Positions 46,740 through 59,900 of a stretch of DNA of 64,000 nucleotides are shown piece by piece (position 1 is the first letter of the stretch; the number at the start of each line of letters is the position of its first letter). The notes beneath the pieces were generated by a model. That model was not told where the DNA came from and searched no databases. It saw only the letters and a program-made list of their open reading frames with translations. The translations under genes and the position numbers were made by a program. The stretch comes from Dasypus novemcinctus (Eukaryota > Chordata > Mammalia > Cingulata > Dasypodidae): the NCBI RefSeq assembly GCF_030445035.2, contig NC_080678.1:118301947-118365946 (forward strand), written 5' to 3'.

Positions 46740-47700
46740 TTTTATGTTTCCTTTGAGATGTCTTCTTTGACACATGGGTTTTTTAGAAATGTGTTGTTTA
46801 ATCCTCAAATATTTTGGGATTTTTTAGTGGTCTTTCTGTTACTGATTTTTACTTTAATTACATTGTGATCTGAGAGCATACTTTGTCTTACTTCTATTCT
46901 TTTAAATTTGTTCATGTGTTTTATGGATCAGGGTTTGGGCTATCTTTGTGAGTGTTCACTGGATGCTTGAGAAGAATGTGTATCCTGTTGTTTTTGGAGG
47001 AAGAATTCCATCAGTGTCAACTAAATCTAGTTGATTGTTGCTGTTCATGTCAAATGTATTCTTCTGGATTTTCTGCCTACTGGAACTGTTTGTAACTGAT
47101 ACAGGGGCACTGAAGTCTCCAGAGAGATTTGTCTTTTCTCCTTGCAGTTCTACCCTTTTTGCTTCACGTATTTGTTGCTTTATTGTTAGGCACAAATACA
47201 TTCAGGATTGTTGTGTCTTGAAAAATCTGCCCACTTTTTCATTATGTAATGCCACTCTTTATCCCTGATATTTTCCTTACTGTGAAATCTGCTTTGTCTG
47301 AAGTTAACAGAATTATTAAAGCTTTCTATTTGATTAGTGTTTGTGTGGTGCATCTTTTGCCATCCTTTTTACTTTTAATTCATGTTTGTCTTTATATTTA
47401 AAATGGGTTTCTTCAGACAACAAAGAGTTGGGTCATCTTTTTATTTTTTTAATCCACGCTGATAGTCTGTTTTTAAATTGCTGTATTTACACCATTCACA
47501 TTTAAAGCAATTGACATGCTTGGATTAATATATATCATTTTGTAACTATTTTCTATCTGTTGTCCTTGTTCTTTCTTTTTCCTATTTTTTTCATTTCTTT
47601 TTAAAGAAGCTTTAGACTACATTGAAAATATAGATTCCCATATACCCTACCTCCTCCCCCACCGCTTTTCTCTATTAACATCTTTTTCTTTCTTTTTATG
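46740..47700 (-). repeat. L1 fragments, antisense
   Basis: 46740-47590 reads as the complement of an old L1 ORF2 ('aatcctcaaatattttggga', 'ttacattgtgatctgagagc', 'ttagttgattgttgctgttc'-like phrases). At 47600-47700 a separate L1 3' end follows ('agaagctttagactacattg', then 'cccatataccctacctcctc'). Confidence 0.7.
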
Positions 47701-49890
47701 CCTTCTGTGGTTTTGAGTAAGCATTTTATGATTCCATTTTCTCTCCTCTCCTAGCATAAGAAATATATTTCTTTTAAAATTATTTTACTAGTTTCTTTAA
47801 AGCTTGAAATAGGAATTTTCAAATCCACCTTCAAATAACACTATGTCCTCACAGGTAGTTAAGGTACCTTATAATGTAGTATTAGCAATCCCTCCCACGT
47901 GTCACTTAAAATATTGGCTGGAATATGTGTTCTCCCCCACGTGGAAGCATGGGAGGAGCCCAGCCCTGGAGAGGCTCCTGCCAGGCCCTGCTGGAACCGC
48001 CAGCTCCCTAATGTGCCCCCAAGACTGTGATGCGGCAAGTTCTCAGCTCAGGGATCCCTGCTCTGTTCTCTGTCCCCTCTTGGAGAGCATGGCCTTCCTG
48101 ACCACACAGGGCTCCTGCCCGAGGCCAGGGCTGTTATGACTGCTCCTCCCACAGGGAGCTGGGACTCAAACCTCCCCCTGGCCCTGCCTGGCTCTCGTCT
48201 GCCCGAGAAGGGCATTAGCCCAGGGACCACGGCTCAGAGCCCAGCCTTGTAGTGGGTGAGTGACCTCGCCCATCCTGGTTTGATGCTCCCAGGACTGGCT
48301 GGGTCACGTCCCTCCAATCATTAAGCCGAGGCTTTGGTGCAGGGCCGGCTCCTTTCCACGCCCGCAGAGCCCATGCTCAGGCACCGAGTCCCCTGCGAGA
48401 AGCGGGAGAGGAAGGCTGATGCCAGCCCTGTCCAGGCCAGGGAACAGGAACTCGCGGGGACCACACGAGGGCGGGGCAAGACCTCGGCCTGCAGGCTGTG
48501 CATCCTTTAGGCACCTCGGGGATGGACCCCAGGGCCTCTAGATCCCAGCAGAGCGACCCGTGCGGAAACAGGGCACGGGGATACACGGACTTGGTGGCAC
48601 GCATTCAACCACACACATAAAATGTGTATAAAATGAACCCAGTTTCCACACAGAACCTGCAACAGAGCCTGGCAAAGACGCACACAGAATTAAGAGAGCG
48701 CATAAACCCTACGAGAAGACCTCGATAACACCCAATTTGGAAATCACACCTGCACACAGCGACTTCAGAATTGTCCCTGCACGCCCAAGACTGCTGTGAG
48801 GATCCAGTGGGAGGCGCCCCGTCAAGGCCCCTTCGGCCCCCCCGCTGGCTCTGTAAGAAGGGGCGCACGCCGCCAGCCTCCCCGCGCCTGTCGCCTTCCC
48901 TTCCCGGTGGGCCTCTGGGAAGCCCTCGGTCTGCTCCCCTGACTCCCCTGTCACCGGGGCTCACCCGGTGAGGGACAGGCTCCTCTCTCCTTGTTTCTGG
49001 GGTCCAAAAGTCTCCACATCCAGAAGGTTCTGAAGGCATTTCCCACACAAGAGGGCCTTTCTCAGGCGCTTCTCCCGCCCAGAACCCTCCCCGCTTGCTC
49101 ACAGCCCCCTCAGCCATCCTCCCCGAAGCCTGGGCATGCCATTGGGCAAGGAGATGAATGTAAGCTATGAGCGCCATTTGGGAGCCGTCTGCACCTCACA
49201 CGGGCCTCCCGACCCCCAGCCCCGCCTGGGCGCCTGGTGCTGAGGCAGGAAGGCCCTGCACCCCTGGCTCAGCCGCATCTGAGACAGCCTCCGGCCCGGC
49301 CCACCCGGGGCAGGGCCCTGCACCCCAACCTCTCCAGCCTCGTCCCTTCTCGGTTTCCTGATGCCAAGGCCTCCCATGAGGACAGAGACAGAGGCTCCCC
49401 AACATGTGGAGACAACTCTGGGGGCGCTGACAGCCCCGGGGCCCTCTCCTAACTGCCCCACCCCCTGTCTGGGCCCTGACAGCAGCTCTGTTGGAGCCAC
49501 GTGACCAGTGGGTCACCAGGAGGGACCCTGACGAGTAGGGGCTCCGGGCAGCTGCCTGGGAGCCCCTCTGTCCTCCGTGCAGGGGCTGTGGGGGGTGCGG
49601 GCAGCACCCAGAGGGCAGGAGCCTGCAGGAGGAAACGCTGCTGGTTCCCAAGGCTTTCCAGCTTCTGGAGCCCTGGGCCTGGATGCCGGCCGCAGCTCCC
49701 CCCGCGGCTCCGCCCCCAGCGGCGCGCGACCCCCAGGCCCCGCCCCAGAGTTCAACCCCAGGCCCCACCCCCTCGGCTCAAACCCAGTCCCCGCCCCCTC
49801 AGCCCTGTCCTCTGCTCTGGGGTCCCTGCCTCTGCACAGCCTGGGTCGGGTCAGGCCTGTGCTCTTGGCAGCTCCGCTTTGATGTTTCCA
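47701..49890. other. GC-rich block, no gene recognised
   Basis: From about 47930 the sequence becomes GC-rich on both strands, with long unrelated open frames in several frames at once (for example 48605-49177 minus and 49513-50055 minus). These are expected from composition. At 49690-49800 there is a short run of degenerate 'ccccgccccc' units with G/C-box character. It may be a CpG-rich island or a GC-rich minisatellite; I see no splice-bounded exon. Confidence 0.45.
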
Positions 49891-49894
49891 TGGA

Positions 49895-50310
49895 AACGCC
49901 CCTTGGACAGAAGCACTGAGGGGCCTCCGTAGGCTGGGGGCATTTGGAAGTGGCCTGTGGAGAGTTGTGCAGGTTTCGTGGGTCCCTGGAAGCTTCCATG
50001 TTAGGCAATAGTGATGCGGGCCATTTTCGGGACTTGGAGTTGTCCTGAACAACATTGCAGGGGTGGATGCCAGACATTATATATCCTGCCGTAACCCGCT
50101 GAATGGGTGGGGGAGAGTGTGACTACAACGTAAACCATTACCCATGCGGGGCAGCAGTGCTCCAAAATGTATTCACCAAGTGCGATGATTGTGCCACGAT
50201 GATTAAAGAGGTTGTTGATGTGGGAGGAGTGGGGTGGGGGAGAATATGGGAAACTCTTACATTTTTTAATGTAACATTTAAAAATAATAATAAAAAACTA
50301 TATTAATTTT
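49895..50310 (+). repeat. Xenarthran L1-type 3'-end copy
   Basis: Shares ordered landmarks with 60330-60705: 'ggagttgtcc', 'cattatatatcctgccgtaa'/'cattatggattttgccataa', 'gtgccac', 'gaggttgttgatgtggg', and an A-rich tail. It is therefore another copy of the same repeat end, on the plus strand. Confidence 0.7.
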
Positions 50311-51328
50311 GAAGAAAAAAAAGATTGCAGCCTTCTGAGCTCCTGAAGCCCCCCTCTCACCATGGGGGCTCCCCCTCCCCAGGCTGGTGTCAAAGTCCAG
50401 AGGGTCCTGACACCCCCTCCCCTGCAGTGGTCAGGGCTGCCTGGATCACCTGGCATGTGGCCTGCTGGGACCTCCAGCCAGCAGGTCACCACACTCAGGG
50501 GTGTAGCTCCCTCCTACCCATATGACGTCAGGACCCTGTGGCCCCTCCTGCCCCTGGGGTGGAGGACGTGCTAGCCAGGTCCTCGGAATGAGTGTCTCCA
50601 ACAGCCAGCAGTGCAATGTCCTGTTCCTCCTCGTTAGCATTCTCTTATTTACAGAACCAGGAGCTCTTAGTCTTTGTGAAACAAATAAAAAGAAAACAGA
50701 GAGAAGAGTTGACTGAGTCAGGCTTCACATCCTGCAGAGAAAGCCAGGAAGCGCGGTGTGGGGAAGCCGCTTGTACAGTTGATCTGGGATCGAGTCTCCA
50801 AATGGGGCCTAAACTGACTGCCGAGCCCCTCCCCAGGGCTTTAAGCCCCTCTCCCTTGCTCCTGGCTCTGAGTTGGCCCATTGCTCGGCCTTGCCTTATG
50901 CGGCATTTTGTCACAGGAACAACCTTCTTACCACCAGCTTGGGACACAGACAGCCTGGGAGGCGAGTGGGAAATGCTCTCCCCAAGCCCATCCTGGGAGC
51001 TGGCTGGACAGATGGGGGACTCGGCTGCACAGGAGGGCGAGGGGCAGGGAGGGGGAGAGGGGGCTCCCTCAAGAAGCAGCAACGCCAGGCAGGAAGGCTT
51101 TGAAGGTCAATGGTTATTTGTCCCAGGGTAAGCCTGCACACACAACCTGCATACGCAGAAACGGGCCCCTCTAGAAAAAAAATTTTTTTAAACATGGGAG
51201 AAATTATGGTTATTTCTTTCAATCAGTATTGATTAAACACCAAAACCTGTTCTTGCCTTACTCAATTGAAAGTTTCAAGAAGACAGGACTGAGGTGGAGA
51301 GTTTAGTTTCCTAACTAGTAAGATCAAT
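50311..51328. other. No gene recognised
   Basis: GC-rich with overlapping frames on both strands (for example 50592-51131 plus). No family resemblance and no convincing exon boundaries. Confidence 0.4.
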
Positions 51329-51338
51329 AAAGACTGGC

Positions 51339-51750
51339 TGGGAAGTAGACTTGGCCCAGTGGTTTGGGCATCCGTCTACCACATGGGAGGTCTGCGGTTC
51401 AAACCCCGGGCCTCCTTGACCCATGTGGAGCTGGCCCATGCACAGTGCTGATGCATGCAAGGAGTGCAGTTCCACGCAGGGGTGTCCCCCACGTAGGGGA
51501 GCCCCACGCACAAGGAGTGCACCCCATAAGGAGAGCCGCCCAGGGTGAAAGAAAGGGCAGCCTGCCCAGGAATGGTGCCACAAACACAGAGAGCTGACAC
51601 AGCAAGATGAAGCAACAAAAAGAAACAGATTCCTGTGCTGCTGACAACAGAAGCGGACAAAGAAAATGCAGCAAATAGACACAGAGAACAGACAACCAGG
51701 GTGGGGGGGAAGGGGAGACAAATAAATAAATAAATGAATCTTTAAAAAAA
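51339..51750 (+). repeat. DAS SINE, forward
   Basis: The only well-preserved forward copy: tRNA-like head (A box near 'ttggcccagtggttt', B box 'ggttcaaacccc'), the 'gcaaggagtgca' body and an AAATAAATAAAT tail. The flanks 'aagactggct' and 'aagaatggct' are the likely duplication. Confidence 0.93.
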
Positions 51751-52318
51751 TAAATAAATGAAGAATGGCTAACTAGAATATGTCACCAGAGAAGAGAGTG
51801 TAGTTAGGGAATGGAAAGCTGGGTTTAATCTGAGCAGAATCAGTAAAAAGTAGTTTGGAAATGTTTGGAAATGAGTAGAAATGGTGAGAGCACATAAGAG
51901 AATTTGTAATCAGAATTGCTAATATATAGGTATGACAGTGGTTTGCTTTTTTTTTAAATAATGAAAATGCTCTAAAGTTGATAGAAATGATGAATACCCA
52001 ATTATTGATTATACCAATGGATTTTACACTTTAGATAAATTGTAAGGTTTATGAATAAAAAACATAATAAGGTGGGTTGGGGAAAAATACACCAAATGTA
52101 AGATATGGACTGTAGTTAGGAGTAATTCTTTGATGATGCTCTGTTATAGTTTGCTATGTTTCACAACAATGCAAGGTATTAGTGCTGGGGTGACATATGG
52201 GAGCCCAGTATGATGTGTTGTAAGTGTACAACTTTTACTATATACTTATTATTTATGTATGTTCATGTATGAATGATATATTTCAATAAATTTTTTAAAT
52301 GAAAAAATAATGTAATAG
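51751..52318 (+). repeat. L1 3' UTR-type repeat
   Basis: Ends with 'gtatgaatgatatatttcaa' and 'taaattttttaaatgaaaaa'; wording such as 'ggactgtagttaggagtaat' is that of L1 3' regions. No ORF. Confidence 0.55.
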
Positions 52319-53610
52319 AGGATGCCTGGGCGCCCTCAGTCACAGCTGCCCTTGCAGACCCTCCTGAGGGGCCCAGGGACCCACGCCAGGTTCCGGGGGC
52401 CCGTGGGCCTGATGATTTCACAGACACAGAGAGACAGTGGGCTGCGCCTGGTGGGAGGACGCTGCTCACTAAAACTCATCCTTCTTGGGCGTGGATTCTC
52501 CAGCAGGGGCAGATGGAACCAGATGGGGAGTTGTTTTTCTTCTCTAGTGGAGAGGACACGGTTCAGTGGAATCCTTCTGGGCTTGGGCACAGTCCAGGGC
52601 ACCTGGACGGAGAAGTCGTGCTTCCAGCTAGTGACCCTGGGGGCTCCTCACCACCTTCTATGACACGTTCAGAATGTGGGACTCCAAAGTGGGAGACCAG
52701 GGACATGGAGAAAGGAGAGGAGAAATTCAAAGGCTTCTCTTTGCATGAAGTTAGGACGGGATTCACATGAAAAAGGGTCTTTGGGCTTTTTCATGGAGTG
52801 GAATTTGGCAGATGGATGAAGACGAGGTGCTGTGAGAGGCACAATCCATGTCCATCCCCACGGGGTCCCGGGATGCATTATTCTAGCAGGTGGAGCGTAC
52901 ATGCATCTCAGAGAGGACAGAAACTCACCATGTAATAAACTCTTTTAATCATCAGCAACAAATGCCAACATCTTTTTGACTGTAAAACCAAAACATGTGT
53001 CCACCTCAGCAAGTCAACAATCCTGGCCCTTTGGTGCTTTCGCCTTAGGGCTTTGCAGGCAGGGCTCGTGGAGGGCAGGCGGCCTGTGCCCGGGAGCAGG
53101 GCGAGACCAGCGGCAGCATCCGGGAGGACTGGGAATATGCACCGGGGGAATGGCAGCACCCCGGGCACACGGGGAAGGGGACACTCTCACAGTTGGGAGA
53201 AAGGCGCAGTCTTGGGTCAGAGATCACCGGCACCCTCCAGGCCCTCATTGGGGTGAAGGCGCAGCACCTCCCCTGTAGGGCAGAGAAGAGACAGGAGGTC
53301 ATGGAGAAGTCATTTGATTTGGGTCCAGAGGCTGCAGTTTCTTGGCCCCGTGGGCTGGGCTCAGGCCCCACCTGGACCTGTAGGGTCCTATATGCTTTTT
53401 CTCTCCCTGGAGTGCTGGCATCCAGCCTCTACTCCCACTTGGAGGGTTTGGCTGTCACCCCCTCTATAGAGGCTCCCCTGCCCTCCGCAGGGAGTCTTAG
53501 GTGCTCTGGCCTCTGACCTTGGCTGCTGCTCCTCCATGGACTGGGCGCCTTGGGAGTGAGGGTGAGGCCTGACTTCCTTCCAGGGCCCCAGAATGCCTGG
53601 GGACTAAATT
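52319..53610. other. No gene recognised
   Basis: Moderately GC-rich, unique-looking DNA. It could hold further cytoplasmic-tail exons of the ANTXR-like gene on the minus strand, but I could not identify any. Confidence 0.4.
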
Positions 53611-56600
53611 CCAGAGGTAACACCTTAAACTATTAAAACATCCAGTGTGCAAGTAAAGACTGCAAGGCATATAAAGAGGCAGGAATTGATGGCCCAGTCA
53701 TAGGAACAAGATAAAACATCAGAAACCATCAACAAATAAAACCAGACTTTGAACATAAAAAGACTTTTAGAAAATGATCTTGAATATGCTCAAGGAGAGA
53801 ATGGAAAACATATATAAGGAACTAAAGGACATCAGGAAAATTATATGTGAAAAAAATGAGAATTTCAATAAAGAGAAATTATAAAAGGGAACCCAACAGA
53901 AATAGTGCAATGAAAGACCACAATAATGGAATTTAAAATTCCTTGTATGGGTTCAATAGCAGATTGGAGCTGGAAGAAGAAAATATCTGTGAACCTGAAG
54001 AGAAGATGATTGAAATTATTTAGGCTGAGGGGCAGAAAGGAAAAAGAATGAAGAAAAGCAAACAGAGAGACCAGGAGACTTGTGGGACATCAAGTTTACC
54101 AAAATATGCATTATAGGATTCCTAGAAGAAGACAGAGTGAAAGAGACTAAAAGACTATTTGAAGAAATAAAGCATGCAAACTACCAAAATTTCAGTAAAG
54201 AAATGAATATACATATCCAAGAATTATAATGAACTATGAATAAGATAAACTCAAAGAGATCCGCAACCACCACATTATAATCAAACTATCTAATGCCAAA
54301 GACAAACAGAGAATCCTGAAAATTACAGGAGACAACAACACATCATCTTCAAGGGAGCTTCAATAAGAAGAAGTTCCAATTTCTCATCAGAAACCACTGA
54401 GGCAAGAAGGCAGGGGGATGGTGTAGCAGTTTGATATTATTGACAAATTCCAAAAAGAAATTGGATTATATTTGTAAACTTATCTTTTCCTCTGGGCATA
54501 TTAGATTATATTGGATTCAGAGGCTTACTTAATTAAGTAATTAGTTAATCTTCTTGTGCCAGTAGGGCGTTGAGCCCCCACCCTTGGTGGGTGGGGACTC
54601 ACAGATAAAAGGCATTGCAAAGGACAGAGTTGGAGGTCTTCTGATTTTGGAGTTTTGATGCTGGAGTTTGATGCTGAAGGCTTAAGCTGGAGTCCCAGGA
54701 AGTAAGCTCACAGAGGAAAGAGAAGTCAGTCCCAGGAAGAAAGGAACCTTGAATGCAGAGAAAAGCAAGCCCCAGGAACGTAGAAACCCAGAAAGCCTAA
54801 ACCCTCACAGACGTTGGCAGCCATCTTGCTCCAAATAGACTTTGGTGAGGGAAGTAACTTATGCTTTATGGCCTGGTATCTGTAAGCCCCTACCCCAAAT
54901 AAATACTCTTTAAAAAACCAACCAATTTCTGGTATTTTGCATCAGCACCCCTTTGGCTGACTAATACAGATGACATATTGAATATGCTGACAGAAAATAA
55001 GTGCCAACCAAGAACTTTTATCTTGAGTAACTGCATTTCAAAAATGAGGGAGAGATTAAGAAATTCCAAGATAAATAAAGGCATAAGCATAGGGAGGTCA
55101 TCATCATTAAACTTGGACTATAAGCAATGCTAAAGGGAGTTCTTCAGATTAAAAGCAAAAGGTCAGTAGATGGTAGAACAAAGCTGCATAAAAGAATAAG
55201 GATCTCTGATAAAGGTAACAGCATGGTTAATTATAAACACCAGTACTTTCAATTTGTAACTCGGTTTTCACTTCTTATGGGATCTAAAATGCAAATTCAT
55301 AAAAGTAATGATACACCCATGGGTTGGGACACCCAACCTTTAAAATGTATAAAGATTTAATTTGTGACAGGAACACATAAAGAATGGGGAGCAGAAGGCT
55401 ATGGAACATAGTTTGTAAATGTTGTTGAAATTAAGCTGGTAATAAATCAAACAAGATTGTTAAAGATTGAAGATGTTAAATTTGTACCCCATGGTAACCA
55501 CTTTTGTTAAGAGGCTAAATGCATACCCTATGGTACACATTTGTTAAGGTATTAAAATGCGTACTCCATGGTAACCACAATGTATATCAGAAGAAGGCAT
55601 GCAGAAAAAAATGAGAAAGTGTTCAAAGTGGTTCACTATGAAAGGAAAAAATAATACAAAAGAAGGCAATGATGGGAGAATTGAGGAACAAAAAAGGAAT
55701 AAGAATTGCAAAATCCAAATAAACTGGCAGAAGGGCCTGTGTTACCAGTAGTCACTTTAAATGTGAATGGGTTAAACTCTCCAGTCAAAAGGCAGAGATT
55801 GGCAGAATGGATAAAATAGCATGGTCCAATTTTATGTTGTTAAGAAGAGACTCTCCTTAAATTCAGACACAAGTAGGATTATCAAAAGGGATCCAGTATG
55901 GGTATACTTATATACAATATTAATACACGTATATTATACTAAGATGCTAATACCTAATAAAACAGACAAAGTAAAAAAACTATTATAAGGGACAAAGAAG
56001 TACACTACATATTGACAAAAGGGTCAATTTATTGAGAATGCATATATGCACCTAATAGCAGCACTGCAGAATATATGAAGTAAATATTGAGAGATTGAAT
56101 AGAAAAGTAGATAGTTCTACATTAATAGTAGGAGACGTCAATGCACCACTTTCCATAATGAATAGAACTTCTAGACCGAAGATCAATAAGGAAAGAAAGA
56201 CTTAAACAATACTATAAACCAACCAAACCTGATGTATATACAAATACTTCATCCAACAACAGCATAATACACATTCTTCTCAAGTGCATATGGCTCATAC
56301 TGTAGGATAGACAATAAGTTAAACAATGGATTCTTAGACATTATACCACCACCATGAGCAACAAAAGAAAAAACAGTTAAATTGGATTTCATCAAAATTA
56401 TAAACATTTGTTCATCAAAGGGTATTATCAAGAAAGTGAAAAGACCATCTACATAACTGGAGAAAACATTTGGAAACCATGTATCTGGTAAGGGTTTGAT
56501 ATCAAGAATAAATAAATGAATCCTACAACTTATCAACAAAAAGTTAAACCACCCAACTGAAAAATGGGCAAATAACTTGAATGGACATTTCTCCAAAGAA

Positions 56601-56715
56601 GACACACAGTTGGCAAATAAGCACTTGAAAAGATGTCAACATCACCAGCCATTAGGGAAGTGCAAATCCAAACCAGAATGAGATGTCACCACACATCCTG
56701 AGAATGGCTTTAATT
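53611..56715 (+). repeat. Old L1/HAL1-type LINE, plus strand, split by an LTR
   Basis: Left part (53611-54421) reads like degenerate ORF1 DNA ('gaaattataaaagggaaccc', 'attcctagaagaagacagag', 'aacaacacatcatcttcaag'-type wording). It resumes after the LTR ('gatgacatattgaatatgct') and runs into ORF2-3' wording, ending 'ccattagggaagtgcaaatc' and 'gagatgtcaccacacatcct'. There are many stops. Confidence 0.75.
54422..54968 (+). mobile_element. MaLR-like solo LTR inserted in the L1
   Basis: A 547-bp unit from TGTAGCAGTTTG to GACTAATACA, an end sequence typical of mammalian MaLR LTRs. It has an internal AATAAA near 54898 and is flanked by gatgg (54417-54421) and gatga (54969-54973), a 5-bp duplication with one later change. 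Removing it restores the L1 reading 'gggggatgacatatt'. Confidence 0.82.
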
Positions 56716-56902
56716 AAAGAAAAAATAGAACTAGAGACCACAAGGCAAAGAGCATGTTGGTGGCCACGTTCAGTCCCCTGGGGCCTACGTGCTCCTGACC
56801 ACCACTTCCCAGGGCTGGGGACTCCATCTGTGGGCAACTGTCACAAGGGAAAAGCACTGTGGGTGACCACCCGCCATGGGGGCAGCACCCCTGCCTGCTC
56901 AC

Positions 56903-56983
56903 CATGCTCCCCAACGAGGGCCGCATCAGTTGCACAGAGCTGCAGTTCTCCCTAGCAAGAGCACACAGGAAGTCCAGTTTGCC
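56903..56983 (-). CDS. ANTXR-like exon: tail GKLD...MRP motif
   Basis: Acceptor 'tcccctttgcag', donor ATG|GTGAGC. 27 codons reading GKLDFLCALARENCSSVQLM, then RPSLGSM. It matches the conserved cytoplasmic GKLDALW ... VSVMRP segment of anthrax-toxin receptors. Confidence 0.8.
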
Positions 56984-59900
56984 CTGCAAAGGGGACATGG
57001 CATGAGGACATGGCATGGTGGGGTGACACTGCCAGAGAGGGTCAGGCACCACAGCTGAACCCCAAGAACACGCAGAGCTTGGGAGCAGGAGCCTGGCAGC
57101 CTGCGTGCCTGCTGGGGTGGTGGTCACTGTGGTCACAGCGTCAGAATCTGGAACAAGACACTCTTTTGGTGTGGGGGTGTCAGTGGTTCATTTAGGGGAC
57201 AAGTTCACAGGCTGGAGGAGCTACACCAGGAGCCAGGAAAGGTCCCTGAGGGGAGCATTATGGGGGCACAGGGCACTGGGCAGCAGCCCAAGGAGGGGCA
57301 GGGAGGCCTGCACTCCCAAGGTAGAGGGAGGGGAGGGGCAGGGGGGCAGCCTTGCAGCCCCTGGGGGCATGGGGCCCTCTGCTTTGTGCCCACCCTGGCC
57401 CCTGGCACCTAGGGAGAAAGCCAGACGCCCAGGACCCTCGCCACCCCACAAGTGGAGACTTCTGGTTGGACCTCTGCACCTCAAGCTCAGCATGATGGGG
57501 GCCCTCCTCACCTCCATTTGGCTCAGACGCCCAGTGCCCAGGCAGTCACAGCGGGCGGACATCACCATGGGCCGCGGCGGGCTGCAGCACAGTGTCTGTA
57601 GGAAGAGAAAGCGTCTGCTCCAGGGCAGCACAACCAGGGGGGCTAGTGCTGCCACTCAGCCACTGTTTGTGGGGTGAATAAGGAACAATCAAGTGAGGGA
57701 CCCCGGATTCCATCAGCAGCACCCGCACTCCCAGGGAGCATCCTCTGGGGCAAACAAGACGGCATCTGGCTCGTCCCCAAAGTGCTGCAAAGCTCCCCTG
57801 TCCCCTCACTCCTCTGACGCCCTCATTGGCAGAGCCTCCTTGAGGCTGTGCCCCGTGTGGGGCCTGGACCGAGGGCCCCAGAAGAGAGGGGTTCATGCCT
57901 GCAGCTGTGCTCTGTGGGGGGCGCCATCTGTAACAGGACGTGCCCAGGACATCACTACTGGACGGGTGGCCACAGAGAAGCGGGAGTTCTGTCCACTCCA
58001 GGAGCCTCATGAAGGAGGAAACATGACTCAGGAGGAGCCTGAAGGCAGAGGACAGAGGGGACCAAGGACAGCACCATGTGGCCGAGGAACAAGGCCAGCC
58101 AAGGACCCCGAGGGCCACAGTGACTGGCACCAGAAACCTGCGGACCCGGGAGAAAGCTGGACTTCTGGCCTCCAGACCAGAGACAGTGACCTCCGGGTTC
58201 AAGCCACCCGGTGCATGGCATTTGTCAGAGCAGCCCTGGCAAATGAAGACACCACATGCTGGGCCAGCCAGGGGTCAACGCATGGGCATGGGACACCCTT
58301 CAGCCACCGGGCTCCAGCTTTGAAAGCGCAACTGCCCCAGGCCCACCTGGTCCCACAGCTGCTGCCCTGAACCCAGCCCTGGGCTCCCCCGGGTGGGCGT
58401 CCCTCACAGCTCTGTGCCAGATAAGCTCCCTCACCCACCCTAAGCCCTGCAGGCCCCAAGGGCTGACCTGGTCAGGCCCCTCTGCCCACCAGGAGACCAT
58501 GATTAAGACAAGGGCACGGCAGATCCCAGAGCTGGGTCCTTGCAACATGAGGCTCCTTTTCCAGAAGCTTCCCTGAGTCCTGGGTAAGTGCCATCCTGCC
58601 AGCCAGCAGGGGCCAAGTGTCCCACTTGTCTCAGGAGGGTCCATGGCAGACCCCCCACAGGCTGCCCACACTGCCCCTTTGGTGAGCCCGGGAAGGGGGA
58701 TTCCTGGCTTCCCTAGCAGTCCCCATCCCCCTACCCCTGCATCTCCCTCCTCCTGCTCTGCAGGCTCTTGGCACAGGCGGTGGAGCTCCTGGGGTGGGAG
58801 TAGACCCCTCCATGGGCTGCAGGAGGCTCGGTGCATGGCAGATGAGCTCACAGGAAGTCAGGACGCACTTAGGACTTACCCTACATGGGTCCGGCGGCTT
58901 CTTTTTACACTAGAATGTTAAAAAGACATAGCCAAATAAGATTAATAAGAAAAAGAAAATACTAGCATTTAAAATAACAAGTAACATACAAAAAAAAACT
59001 TTAAAAATAAAAATAGTATAAAAATTTTTTAGACATTGTGTCTTTCATCACTGTAAGGTCTGTTGTCTTATATGTACAGTAATAATTTCTCCTGTATATT
59101 CCCCCAGGGTCTTATTTTTTCCACTTTATTTTCAAAGAAGCTTTAGGTTACAGAAATGTGGGAAGAGGTCCACCTGGGGCATGCCTCGAAGGCATATGAA
59201 TATGTTCAAGCGTTCACTGTCTGGATGGTTGAAGACCCACACAATAACCAAAGAATATTGAATTCCCATCCTGGGGAGTGCTGCTGCATTCTCTAACAGC
59301 ATGGCAAGAATCTCCCAAGTACAAGGGCAGTGCCTAGTGAAGGAGGAGAGACCATGATGCCAGGCCCTCGATATTGATGACCGTACTTACAGACCTGTCC
59401 TTGTGAATTTGAAACTTAGCCTTGTGTTATACATTGCCTAAGAGTTACCTCCTGAATACCTCCTTGTTGCTGAAATGTGGCCTCTCTGAAAGCCAAACTC
59501 AGCATATAAACACACTATCCTTTTCCTAACATGGGACATGATGCCTGTGGATGAGCCCCCCTGGCACCAAGGGGTTATTACCAAGACCAACCAACAACCA
59601 ACAATGCATGCAGAAAAAGACCTCAACGAAAAGGGGGAAATATTCAATACAAATGAGTTTTTATGGCTAAGAGATTTCAAAGTGAATCAGAAGGTCATTC
59701 CAGAGGTTACACTCTGCGCATCTCAGCAGGCTCAGCAGGATCCCATTGACTGCCATGGTAAACAATGCCTCAAACAGCAGGGCTCCTAAGAGCTAGAGAC
59801 ACCCAAACACCAAAAGCAGCACAGAGCAGCTCAGGAGTTAGGCACCCTATCAGCTGGCCTTACTCTGGAATCTATGCTCCTCAGTGTAACAGACTTAGAC

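Noticed and set aside
48605..50055. Overlapping minus-strand frames in the GC-rich block as a gene
   Set aside because: Comparable frames are open on both strands; no start context, splice site or family resemblance.
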